Assembly (NCBI RefSeq): GCF_009184395.1
Contig: NZ_WEIC01000005.1
Location: 1 to 64,000, forward strand
Direction of reading: 5' to 3'
Source: Amylibacter sp. SFDW26
GTDB lineage: Bacteria > Pseudomonadota > Alphaproteobacteria > Rhodobacterales > Rhodobacteraceae
Length of the DNA stretch: 64,000 bases
Made by a program: the position numbers and the translations under genes
Shown here: positions 24,515 to 31,848 of the stretch, piece by piece
Layout: each line of letters starts with the position of its first letter
Numbering within the stretch: the first letter of the stretch is position 1
The notes under the pieces: model-generated
What the model was told of the DNA's origin: nothing
Seen by the model: the letters and a program-made list of their open reading frames with translations, nothing else
The model's database searches: none

Positions 24515-25306
24515 TTAGAAGTTGAACAGAACCCCTAATGACGCTTCTTGTGTTGTGGATGATCCGTGATCGCGCACAAGTGGACTGTCAGAAATAGAAG
24601 ATCCGTATGTTTCAATAGATGCGTTTGCAAATAGGACTGTGGAATCGGTTAACGCATAATCCAAGCCTAAGCCAAATGAGGTGCCTTTATATCCGCCAGA
24701 TGCGTTATAGCTGCTTAAGCCTGAGGCAGCTGCATCTGCCGCAGTAATTCCCACTTCAGTGTTCATATGTGTGGAATTTGCAAAGCTGACGTCAACGCTC
24801 GCATTCCAAGACAGGCGATCTGTAAGTGATTTTTCATACCCTGCGCCAACAAAACCAACAAAGCCTTTGCCGCGATTACGAATGTCTTGTTGCAACCCTA
24901 GACCGATTTCGAAATTACCTAATTCACGTATAATAACGGCTTGAAACTCTACGGTGTCTTCAACTTCTTTAAAACCTGTCAGGATCGGGTCATCTGCATT
25001 ATCACGGCCAAATTCATATTCGAAGTTCAACTTAACTTTTGTCGCTTCAAAGGGTTCAAATTCTACGCCAATGCCATCTGTACCGACAGACCATGTTACA
25101 TCATTTGCTGTTGTATATGCAGCCCCTAAAAGAAAACCTGCTTCGGTTGAATATTCATCTGAGCCGACATAAGCGGGTTCGTATTCAGCACCTAAACCAA
25201 GCCTAAAGGACCAACCTTGCTCTTCTGCGAATGCGGAAGGGGCAGCCAGACAAAGGCTTAAAGGTAAAATGAGTAAAGATTCTTTACGAGAATTTAAGAT
25301 TCGCAT
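24515..25306 (-). CDS. MipA/OmpV family outer membrane protein
   Basis: A 263-aa outer-membrane beta-barrel of the MipA/OmpV family. A signal peptide ends SAFA (about residue 27). Alternating amphipathic strands follow, starting WSFRLGLGAEYEPAYVGSDEY, which is the family opening, and the chain ends in the barrel-assembly signal FNF (last Phe). MipA in E. coli scaffolds murein enzymes; other members are adhesins or of unknown role. It converges on the acs fragment and is divergent from the LuxR-type gene. Confidence 0.88.
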   Translation of the reverse strand: MRILNSRKESLLILPLSLCLAAPSAFAEEQGWSFRLGLGAEYEPAYVGSDEYSTEAGFLLGAAYTTANDVTWSVGTDGIGVEFEPFEATKVKLNFEYEFGRDNADDPILTGFKEVEDTVEFQAVIIRELGNFEIGLGLQQDIRNRGKGFVGFVGAGYEKSLTDRLSWNASVDVSFANSTHMNTEVGITAADAAASGLSSYNASGGYKGTSFGLGLDYALTDSTVLFANASIETYGSSISDSPLVRDHGSSTTQEASLGVLFNF

Positions 25307-25452
25307 ATCTGTTTCCTTGTTATTAGATATGCGGCAATTAAATGTTTAAATACGATTGCGTCATCCAGCATAGGAACTATTTAACGGTCATTTTATTCTC
25401 ATGCGTCAAATGACATATAGTGAAACAGGGTAAATTTCGCTTTATTGTAAGA

Positions 25453-25998
25453 ATGAAAATTCAACAAACATATTCACGAGAAAAACAGTTCTCAATTTTA
25501 GCATTGATATTGCTTTTACTCGCTATCGCTTTTGATATCTGGGAAGATGTTCAAGAAGGCGAAGCTTTGGTGGAATTACTAAAGGATGTTGTCGTGGTTG
25601 CGATGGTATCGCTTTTGCTTGCATACATCTATGTATTGCAACCCATGAAAACCAAATCGGATAACAAAGAATTATCCCGCAGTAATGATGCACAAGCCAT
25701 AGATATTGCGCATTTATCGCATCAAAGACAAATTCAGTTGGAAGGTTTGGCGATTTATATAGATGCACAATTTGATGCATGGAGCTTAACAGCAGCAGAA
25801 AAGGACGTGGCTTTGATGTTGTTGAAAGGGTTCTCTATGAAAGAAATTTCAGACCTAAGACAGGTTTCTGAGCGAACAACGCGTCAACAAGCGGTCACGA
25901 TTTATAGTAAAGCGGATATCGGGGGACGTGCAGAGCTTTCAGCATTTTTTTTAGAAGATCTTTTGCTGCCATCTACTTTTTCGACTGCAGCTAAGTAA
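25453..25998 (+). CDS. Membrane-anchored LuxR-type HTH protein
   Basis: A 181-aa protein with two hydrophobic segments (about 13-30 and 48-66) followed by a linker and a LuxR-like helix-turn-helix (about 115-170: WSLTAAEKDVALMLLKGFSMKEISDLRQVSERTTRQQAVTIYSKA). It lacks a receiver or autoinducer domain, so the membrane part may sense a signal. An upstream in-frame GTG at 25420 is possible, and neither start has a strong ribosome site. It is divergent from mipA and ends in a terminator shared with the tRNA-Lys fragment. Confidence 0.75.
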   Translation: MKIQQTYSREKQFSILALILLLLAIAFDIWEDVQEGEALVELLKDVVVVAMVSLLLAYIYVLQPMKTKSDNKELSRSNDAQAIDIAHLSHQRQIQLEGLAIYIDAQFDAWSLTAAEKDVALMLLKGFSMKEISDLRQVSERTTRQQAVTIYSKADIGGRAELSAFFLEDLLLPSTFSTAAK

Positions 25999-26025
25999 AA
26001 GTAAATTCATTAAGCACCAAAAACA

Positions 26026-26060
26026 AAAGGCTCAGCAAATAAATGCTAAGCCTTTGTTTT
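26026..26060. terminator. Bidirectional intrinsic terminator
   Basis: AAAGGCTCAGCA and TGCTAAGCCTTT form a 12-bp stem with one mismatch and a six-base loop. It is followed by GTTTTATT on the plus strand and by TTTTGTTTTTGG on the minus strand. It serves the LuxR-type gene and was probably the native terminator of tRNA-Lys. Confidence 0.85.
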
Positions 26061-26062
26061 AT

Positions 26063-26107
26063 TGGTGAGCCGGTCGGGGTTCGAACCCGAGACCTACTGA
26101 TTAAAAG
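26063..26107 (-). pseudogene. 3' fragment of tRNA-Lys (TTT)
   Basis: On the minus strand the sequence runs from the anticodon loop (CTTTTAATCAGT) through the variable loop and an intact T-arm (TCGGG, TTCGAAC, CCCGA) to the acceptor strand and an encoded CCA. The 5' half of the tRNA is missing; at 26108 the match stops. It stays beside its terminator. This is the classic remnant left at one end of a tRNA-integrated element. No complete tRNA-Lys is visible in the window. Confidence 0.8.
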
Positions 26108-26131
26108 TAACTAAAGCGGTAAGCGTTGTTT

Positions 26132-26231
26132 TTACTTCCCAAAGTTCCACCGTAGCAGTTCGTGGATGGTCGCAATCGCTGTTTCAATATCTTCAAGCAT
26201 CAGTTCATATTGATCTGTAGATACTTTCTCT
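26132..26231 (-). pseudogene. IS66 transposase fragment, downstream part
   Basis: The minus strand encodes KPEKVSTDQYELMLEDIETAI, the segment that follows the LFG motif in IS66-family TnpC. The matching upstream part lies on the plus strand at 31110-31234, ending ALFG. The two halves meet if the intervening 5 kb is inverted. Ends with a stop at 26132. Confidence 0.7.
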
Positions 26232-26236
26232 GGCTT

Positions 26237-26395
26237 TGGGTTGGTAGGTAAGAGCCAAGAGCGTGACAGACGGCCCACACAGGGCGAGATTGACGCGATG
26301 CTTGCCTACTTCGGTACAAATCCATCCATCATACCTATGAGCCGTATTGTACGCTTTGCGATTGCAGCAGCCATGCGCCAAGAAGAAATATGTTT
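26237..26395 (+). pseudogene. Tyrosine integrase fragment, catalytic start
   Basis: The frame reads GLVGKSQERDRRPTQGEID, then IVRFAIAAAMRQEEIC, which contains the box I catalytic Arg and following Glu of tyrosine recombinases. It continues directly the integrase core-binding segment that ends ARVALKRL at 31240 on the other strand. Truncated on the right by the serine recombinase fragment; the box II His-X2-Arg and Tyr are missing. Confidence 0.75.
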
Positions 26396-26755
26396 GATAG
26401 GTTTAGGACGTAATTTATGTCCCAACAGTCCTTGGGCCTTTTCAAACTCAGCCTTTATCACCACTGGTATGTGATTTACTGAATACAACTGTCCCTTCCA
26501 ATGGATAAATTTCGCATAAAATGGGTTCTACAGTATCTTGTATATAGTGGGGACAGCGGGATGTTTGCCGCCTGCCTTTTTCCGTAGAGGCGTTGTGTAA
26601 TTCCAATGGTTACACACCACACGGTGTACTGAACTAGGTGAATGATGCCCTGATAGTAAAAGGTCAAACATCGAACGCATGGCACCAAAATGTTCTTTGT
26701 CTAGCACAATTGTTTTAGTTACTGGACAGTTGAGATAGCCAATGGGAGCAATCAT
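26396..26755 (-). pseudogene. Large serine recombinase fragment
   Basis: The minus strand encodes the Recombinase domain of a large serine recombinase: APIGYLNCPVTKTIVLD, MRSMFDLLLSGHHSPSSVHRV, KKAGGKHPAVPTIYKIL, stop, NPFYAKFIHWKGQLYSVNH, EFEKAQGLLGH. A stop codon replaces the usual Gln before NPFYA, and both the catalytic N-terminal resolvase domain and C-terminus are absent. Non-functional remnant. Confidence 0.78.
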
Positions 26756-26995
26756 GCCTTATATTAGTCGATATATGGATTAAAATAGAATTTAAATTTA
26801 TAATATTTACTTTGTGTTGCATTGCTTGCAATCAAATAAATTAATTTAACAAACTCAATTATATTATGTGATTTTGAGCAAGAAGGTATCAAAGCCACAA
26901 TTTTTTATGGTGGTTTTATACTTGCGGATACAATTTATAACTTGCGTGTCATATTTAAAGTCAGGACATATGTGATCGAGTTGAGACATATAGCA

Positions 26996-27580
26996 CTAAT
27001 CTCGATAAGAAACTTTACCCGATATGTTAGCTCTAGGTCTATCGGATGGGGTGTTTTTACAGGAGCCAATATGAACGAGCCCAACAATTTTTTCATGCTC
27101 CATAATATCTAACTCATTCATGATAGAACGACTCTCTGTTGGAGGACCAGAGAGCCACGCCGCCGCAAACCCTTCGCTTAAACTTGCATTGACAAGTGAC
27201 AGGCAGACAGAACCCGCAGATAATAACTGTTCCCACTTTGGAACCTCTGGCTGTTCTATAGGAGAGTAAACCACACAAACAACTAATTTAGCGTTTCGAT
27301 ATAGATTGGCTATTCTAAGCCATTTTGCATTGCCATTCTTTTGTTCCATGGCTTCATGTTCAATGGAACACGATAGCTTTGTTAATGCGTTTTCTCTTAA
27401 TACAATGAGGCGCCAAGGCTGCAACCCTTTGTGATCTGGTACACGTAAACCAGAGGTTAAAATCCGATTCAATGTATCATGATCCGGGAGCGGTCCTGTA
27501 AAGAGCTTTGGTGAAGATGACCTGCGAGAAGCTAGAAACGTTGCTGGCGTAGCAATATTGTTGATTACATTATTATCCAT
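26996..27580 (-). CDS. Nitroreductase family protein
   Basis: A 194-aa FMN-dependent nitroreductase-fold protein, closest in look to the small YdjA-type group. It would use NAD(P)H to reduce nitro compounds, quinones or related substrates. Family segments are FLASRRSSSPKLF near the N-terminus (the FMN phosphate Arg pair), SGLRVPDHKGLQPWRLIVL (about 49-67), and GSVCLSLVNASLSEGFAAAWLSG (about 122-144). GAGGTAAGAT precedes ATG 27580. It is alone between recombinase remnants and a long AT-rich gap, inside the segment inferred to be inverted. Confidence 0.85.
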   Translation of the reverse strand: MDNNVINNIATPATFLASRRSSSPKLFTGPLPDHDTLNRILTSGLRVPDHKGLQPWRLIVLRENALTKLSCSIEHEAMEQKNGNAKWLRIANLYRNAKLVVCVVYSPIEQPEVPKWEQLLSAGSVCLSLVNASLSEGFAAAWLSGPPTESRSIMNELDIMEHEKIVGLVHIGSCKNTPSDRPRANISGKVSYRD

Positions 27581-28077
27581 ATCTTACCTCAGGGTTTAAA
27601 TTGAAACATTATATATAAACGTTACTTCCACTGTGTCATGATTGAATGAGTAGCAATCACAAAATAGAAGAGGTAATTCTCTAGTAAAAAAGGGGCACTT
27701 TTACTGCCATAGAGCGAGCTTAGGTATTATATTTTTGAAAGTTGGTGCGAAACACGATTGAAGTTGTTTCAAAGTAAAAGATCAGTCTTCATTTAATTCT
27801 TTATCAGAAACGAGCAAGCAAATCATAAAATACAAGAAGAACCCAAATATCCTCTTATCTATTTGTTATGAGATTAATTCTTGTTGAGACCCTCTCAATG
27901 ATTGTGCAATCATTTTACTTTTTCCTACTTTATAGGAACTGGTCGTTAAGAGTGTGCCATTCGTCGTGTTTTGTAAAGCTACTACCATTTAGAGTTGGAT
28001 TACCACTAATTGATCTTGGACATTAATATTCGCTTTTGAAAGGTTAGAATGATAAATTGATTTAGGAATTTTGATAT
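27581..28077. other. AT-rich gap, one terminator-like hairpin
   Basis: No gene found in about 500 bp. A plus-strand hairpin at 27897-27914 (AATGATT, GTGC loop, AATCATT) followed by TTACTTTTT resembles an intrinsic terminator, perhaps left from a lost gene. The nitroreductase promoter is expected near 27590-27650. Confidence 0.45.
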
Positions 28078-28317
28078 ATGATGGAACGTTCTGAAAGGCT
28101 CTGCAGGTGTTGCGAAAAATGCACGTCTTGTAGGGTGCAAAGGTTTGCAAGCATAAGCGGAGTTTGTTTTGAAAAGGATCACTTTGATATGTGGCGGTGG
28201 CGTCTGGCTGGTCAAAATGAACAAGGTGAAGATATCGTAAGTAGTGAAGCCTTTAATAATTTGGATGAGTGTAAAAAGCATATTTTATTTTTTTTGAATC
28301 AAAGGCAGAAGATTTGA
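28078..28317 (+). CDS. Small Cys-rich protein with DUF1508-like segment
   Basis: A 79-aa protein. The C-terminal part (about 37-70: WRWRLAGQNEQGEDIVSS-like, then LDECKKHI) resembles one repeat of DUF1508 (YegP-type), a small beta-alpha fold of unknown function. The N-terminal part carries CRCCEKCTSC (residues 9-18), a cluster of five cysteines that could bind metal or be redox-active and is not a usual part of DUF1508. AGGAATTTTGATAT precedes the start; ATG 28081 is an alternative. It is 26 bp upstream of the response regulator gene, so likely co-transcribed. Confidence 0.55.
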   Translation: MMERSERLCRCCEKCTSCRVQRFASISGVCFEKDHFDMWRWRLAGQNEQGEDIVSSEAFNNLDECKKHILFFLNQRQKI

Positions 28318-28343
28318 ATATTAAATTGGGACGATAATAGAAG

Positions 28344-29030
28344 ATGTACAAAAAGATATTAATTGCAGAAAACTTTAAGTTTATTAACGATAGTATTGTA
28401 TCTTTAATTAGTAAATCATTTGACGAAATTACATTTGCAACAGCTCATACATATACAGATCTATTATTCCATTTAAGTAAAAGATCTACTTTACCTGATA
28501 TGGTTATTTTAAGTTTAGATTTGCCTGATATGAAGAGCTTAGTCTCAATAAAGAAGATTTTAGATACGGCAAAAGAAGTTCAAATTTTAATACGTATTAA
28601 TGATAATATACCGATAAGTTACATCGTTGAATTAATTAACCTAGGAATTTCGGGCGTATTCTCATTAAGTACGAATACGAATAGTCTTCCGTATATTATA
28701 AAAATAATCATGACGGGGGAAAAATATATCCCTTACGATCTCGTGCCTTTGTTGCTTAAGCATCCAGAAAACGAAAGGAAAAAATATAGCCTTTCAAAGA
28801 GGGAACATACAATCTTCACGTTAATGTCTATAGGCATTAGTAATAAAGAGATCGCTAATTACACTGGCATTCAATGCAGTACAGTCAAAGTACATAATAA
28901 GTCTATTTTCAAGAAGTTGAACGTTAATACAAGAAATGAAGCAACTAAGAAATATTTTGCAGTAGCTGCGATAGCTTCGATGAGTACCAATACGGCAACA
29001 TCCTTGAATTATTCTGCTATAAATGTGTGA
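28344..29030 (+). CDS. Response-regulator-like LuxR protein with degenerate receiver
   Basis: A 228-aa protein with a receiver-like domain (about 1-120) and a LuxR helix-turn-helix (about 148-205: YSLSKREHTIFTLMSIGISNKEIANYTGIQCSTVKVHNKSIFKKL). In the receiver, the position that normally holds the phospho-accepting Asp (VLLD-type strand) is Ser57 (VILSLDLPDM), the N-terminal acidic pair is reduced to AEN, and the usual Lys near 105 is not evident. It is therefore probably not controlled by ordinary phosphorylation. Strongly AT-rich, foreign to the core. No partner histidine kinase nearby. Confidence 0.82.
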   Translation: MYKKILIAENFKFINDSIVSLISKSFDEITFATAHTYTDLLFHLSKRSTLPDMVILSLDLPDMKSLVSIKKILDTAKEVQILIRINDNIPISYIVELINLGISGVFSLSTNTNSLPYIIKIIMTGEKYIPYDLVPLLLKHPENERKKYSLSKREHTIFTLMSIGISNKEIANYTGIQCSTVKVHNKSIFKKLNVNTRNEATKKYFAVAAIASMSTNTATSLNYSAINV

Positions 29031-29162
29031 TATTCAGGGTAGTCAACATACCCATTGATTATTATTTTGCCGTATTTATAAGTTTAGCTTCAACATCTTA
29101 CAGTTGTTTTTAATAAGCGTGAATTACTATAAATATATTAATTATAATGAAAGCCATTTTAT

Positions 29163-30059
29163 ATGAATTATGAATATCTTGCTCTTGGCACTGCTTTTTT
29201 GTGGGCCGTTACGAGCCTTATACACGCTGATTTAAGCCGAAGTTTAGGCGGTACTGCATATAATAGGCTAAGACTTACTATAATGGCTGTTGTCATGCCA
29301 TTAGTTGCATTGGCTCTAGGGGGCTGGAATACGGTTGATACGTCTGATCTATTTGTTGTTATGCTTTCTGGCTTTATTGGTTTTTCTTTAGGCGACTCTG
29401 CAATGTTGATGTCGATGCAATACCTAGGCCCGCGCAGAACTCAAATTATTTATTCGTTCAATGCCCCCATGACTGTTTTTTTAGGGGTTATAATATTAAG
29501 TGAGTACCCAACGTACTTACAGCTACTTGGTGTCACGATAACATTCTTAGGAATCTTTATTGCTATCGCTTATGGTAAACGCAAAGAGCAAACCCATTCT
29601 TGGGAAGATACTGAGGGTAAATTGTGGATAGGAATTATGTGGGGGGTGTTCGGTGCATTATCCCAAGCAGTTGGCATCATTCTTTTAAAGCCAGTTCTTA
29701 ATAATGGTGCTGATCCTTTTGTTCTTGCAACAATACGTATCATGGCTGCAGGTGGTGTTATAGCATGCGTTGGTTATTTCTTGCCTCAAACACATTGGTA
29801 TAAAAATATAACTTGGAAGCAGTTTATGTGGACATTAACTGCTGGGGTATTTGGCATCATTATAGCGGTGGGCTTCTTTTTAACTTATGCATTAAAATTG
29901 GGAAATGTTGGAATCGCTACCGTTTTGTCTGCAACGACCCCAGTAATGGTGCTGCCTATTCTATGGGTTATTACACGGGAACGGCCAAGCAAGTGGGCGT
30001 GGGTTGGAGCGATATTTGTAGTATTAGGAGTTTCAACCATAATTTTAGGTAAGGCATAG
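29163..30059 (+). CDS. EamA/DMT family transporter
   Basis: A 298-aa inner-membrane protein with ten predicted helices in two EamA repeats (about 5-140 and 155-296). The end of each repeat shows the typical LGVTITFLGIFIAIAYG and WVGAIFVVLGVSTIILG pattern. Family members export or import amino acids and other small metabolites; the substrate cannot be deduced. The isocitrate lyase-like gene starts 5 bp downstream, implying a two-gene operon whose enzyme and transporter may handle related carboxylates. AT-rich. Confidence 0.88.
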   Translation: MNYEYLALGTAFLWAVTSLIHADLSRSLGGTAYNRLRLTIMAVVMPLVALALGGWNTVDTSDLFVVMLSGFIGFSLGDSAMLMSMQYLGPRRTQIIYSFNAPMTVFLGVIILSEYPTYLQLLGVTITFLGIFIAIAYGKRKEQTHSWEDTEGKLWIGIMWGVFGALSQAVGIILLKPVLNNGADPFVLATIRIMAAGGVIACVGYFLPQTHWYKNITWKQFMWTLTAGVFGIIIAVGFFLTYALKLGNVGIATVLSATTPVMVLPILWVITRERPSKWAWVGAIFVVLGVSTIILGKA

Positions 30060-30064
30060 TTATA

Positions 30065-30910
30065 ATGTTGAAACAAGAACAGCAGAGATTAGCAAAAGAG
30101 TTAATAAGGCTCCACCTTTGTGATGATATTATGGTGTTGCCGAATGCATGGGATACGGGAAGTGCTGTGATGTACTCTAAAGCTGGTTTTAAAGCTGTTG
30201 GTACAAGCAGTGCGGGCGTTGCATATTCCCTAGGGTATTCAGATTGTGAACAATTACCATTTGATTTGCTGCTTGAATACGTTGATCGCACCAGTCACAG
30301 GATAGATGTACCGCTTACAGTGGACATAGAAGAGGGCTTCGGAAGCACTCCGTGCGAGATTGCGCAAAATGTAAGTGAAGTTATCAAGAAAGGTGCCGTA
30401 GGAGTTAATCTTGAAGATAGTTTTGATGCGAAAAGCAAAACGCTAACTGCAATAGACTATCATCGAAACATTATTACTGCAGTTGCTGATTTAAAAGATA
30501 AAAACAATATACCATTCGTATTGAATGCACGGATTAACACTCATTGGTATGATTTGTCAGATAAATCACATCTTCTGGATATTGCAATTGAACGAGGAAA
30601 CGCTTGTTTAAGTGCAGGTGCGGATTGTGTATTCATACCTGGCATAGCTGATGCCGATAGCATTCGTACTTTAGTTCAGCAGATCAAGGGGCCTATAAAC
30701 ATCCTTGCATCAACTGCATGTCCATCAACTTATGCTTTACAAGAATTGGGTGTTAGTCGTTTGAGTGTAGGTTCGAGCCCTGCAAGAGCATGTCTTGGTT
30801 TGACACAAAAGATCATTGAGGAATTAATGAATCAAGGGACTTTTACAAGTATGTATGAGCAATCTATTCCCTACGATAAAGCAAACAAGCTCTTCTTAAG
30901 AGATGAGTGA
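30065..30910 (+). CDS. Isocitrate lyase/PEP mutase superfamily protein
   Basis: A 281-aa cytoplasmic TIM-barrel of the isocitrate lyase/phosphoenolpyruvate mutase superfamily, which makes or breaks C-C or P-C bonds next to a carboxylate. Visible elements are LPNAWDTGSAVMYSKAGFKAVGTSSAG (about 25-51), the metal-binding TVDIEEGFG (about 82-90), GVNLEDSFD (about 119) and VLNARINTH. The Cys of isocitrate lyase (KKCGH) is absent, so it is a C-P/C-C lyase-like member (for example PrpB-like or oxaloacetate hydrolase-like) of unknown substrate. Coupled to the EamA transporter gene. Confidence 0.85.
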   Translation: MLKQEQQRLAKELIRLHLCDDIMVLPNAWDTGSAVMYSKAGFKAVGTSSAGVAYSLGYSDCEQLPFDLLLEYVDRTSHRIDVPLTVDIEEGFGSTPCEIAQNVSEVIKKGAVGVNLEDSFDAKSKTLTAIDYHRNIITAVADLKDKNNIPFVLNARINTHWYDLSDKSHLLDIAIERGNACLSAGADCVFIPGIADADSIRTLVQQIKGPINILASTACPSTYALQELGVSRLSVGSSPARACLGLTQKIIEELMNQGTFTSMYEQSIPYDKANKLFLRDE

Positions 30911-30949
30911 AACTTCTTTTAAAGCCTATCTCAAATTTTTATGTAGCGG

Positions 30950-31065
30950 TATGCGATCCCACTCAGCATTTGGGTTTCGATATGCGAGTTTGAAAAACGT
31001 TTCTATTGTGGCATTATCATAACAATTATCTTTACCTCCTCTTGCGGCAGAGTGAATCGTATGTA
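30950..31065 (-). pseudogene. IS3-family transposase fragment
   Basis: The minus strand encodes RGGKDNCYDNATIETFFKT, the hallmark CYDNA-X2-ESFF segment of IS3-family OrfB integrases, containing the final catalytic Glu (here ETFF). Both sides diverge within about 20 codons and stop. Short remnant, not functional. Confidence 0.75.
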
Positions 31066-31109
31066 GCTTTTACAAGGTCAAGCTATCCAAGATTTGATAG
31101 GTGCAGCCT

Positions 31110-31234
31110 ATGACTTTCGCTCCAAATCTCCCCACTGATATAACCACATTACAGGCCATGGTTATTTCTAAAGATAATTGTATTGAACGGTTGGAGAAGC
31201 TTGTGTCCGACTTCAAACGTGCATTGTTTGGGGC
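31110..31234 (+). pseudogene. IS66 transposase fragment, N-terminal part
   Basis: The frame reads MTFAPNLPTDITTLQAMVI, then IERLEKLVSDFKRALFG, the N-terminal leucine-rich and LFG motif of IS66 TnpC. It breaks at AAGCC (31235-31239). Its continuation is found at 26231-26132 on the opposite strand. Confidence 0.72.
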
Positions 31235-31239
31235 AAGCC

Positions 31240-31716
31240 GTTTAAGTGCGACACGCGCCGGTCTCATACATTCTGTATCAACAGTTATCCCATGGATGGC
31301 TTGTACGTGGGTTAGCACTGTACCGATGTATGAAAGGTCAACAGCAAGGGTTACTACCCCTGCTCCTGCTTTTGCGCGTTTCTTACCGTATTGAACGATG
31401 GTCGCGCGGTCTAGGTTGCGTATCCGTGTTCGTCCCAAATCACGTTTTAAAGCTTCGAGTACGGCGTGTTTTGATCGCAAGATGGTTTCCCAACCTCATG
31501 CATATCTTCGATGTGTAAATCAATCAGATGAACAAAGCTTGATGCCTTATTAGCCAAAGGTGTTGTGACCTCTCCTCCGTTATCGATCAAATATTCAGTA
31601 TCTCGCGCCTATTCTTTCACATGACCTTTTAATCGCAATGTTTTTGATGCATATTTACCCTTGCGTCGCACTTGCGCGCGCCATGAACCTTCTTTTGTCT
31701 GAACTAATGTAGCCAT
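31240..31716 (-). pseudogene. dusA-type tyrosine integrase, N-terminal part
   Basis: From ATG 31716 the minus strand encodes an integrase N-terminus (MATLVQTKEGSWRAQVRRKG, then KYASKTLRLKGHVKE). A TAG stop at 31609-31611 stands where Trp is usual before ARDTE. A frameshift near 31485 shifts to the frame RSKHAVLEALKRDLG, then LDRATIVQYGKKRAKAG, the core-binding domain, ending ARVALKRL at 31240. The catalytic part is displaced to 26237. Its place beside dusA and reading away from it fits the dusA integrase group. Confidence 0.82.
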
Positions 31717-31721
31717 GATAA

Positions 31722-31810
31722 CCGTGCAGTCCTTCGAATCCGTGCAATTTCCGTGCACCACGTGGTGCAATATAGTGCAATTAAGTGCACGGGTGGGTGA
31801 ATCCGTGCAG
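31722..31810. repeat. GTGCA repeat cluster beside dusA
   Basis: Seven GTGCA-containing units in 89 bp: CCGTGCAGT (31722), CCGTGCAAT (31740), CCGTGCACC (31751), GGTGCAATA (31764), AGTGCAATT (31774), AGTGCACGG (31784), CCGTGCAG (31803). Two orientations appear because GTGCAC is palindromic. Two similar units occur at the other island end (15461-15480). Likely integrase arm-type sites; they may also overlap the replacement dusA promoter. Confidence 0.65.
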
Positions 31811-31848
31811 TTTTGTTCTCCCTTTACCCCTTTGAAATATGTACTAGT

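Noticed and set aside
26063-26107. An intact tRNA-Lys gene
   Set aside because: The 5' half (acceptor 5' strand, D-arm, anticodon 5' stem) is missing beyond 26108.
26132-26231. Minus-strand frame with KPEKVSTDQYELML read as the C-terminus of the serine recombinase
   Set aside because: It matches the segment after LFG in IS66 TnpC, and joins the IS66 N-terminal part at 31234 if the 5-kb segment is inverted.
31722-31810. GTGCA repeats as replication iterons or a CRISPR-like array
   Set aside because: Spacing is irregular, no replication gene or cas gene is near, and similar units stand at the other island end, which fits integrase sites better.
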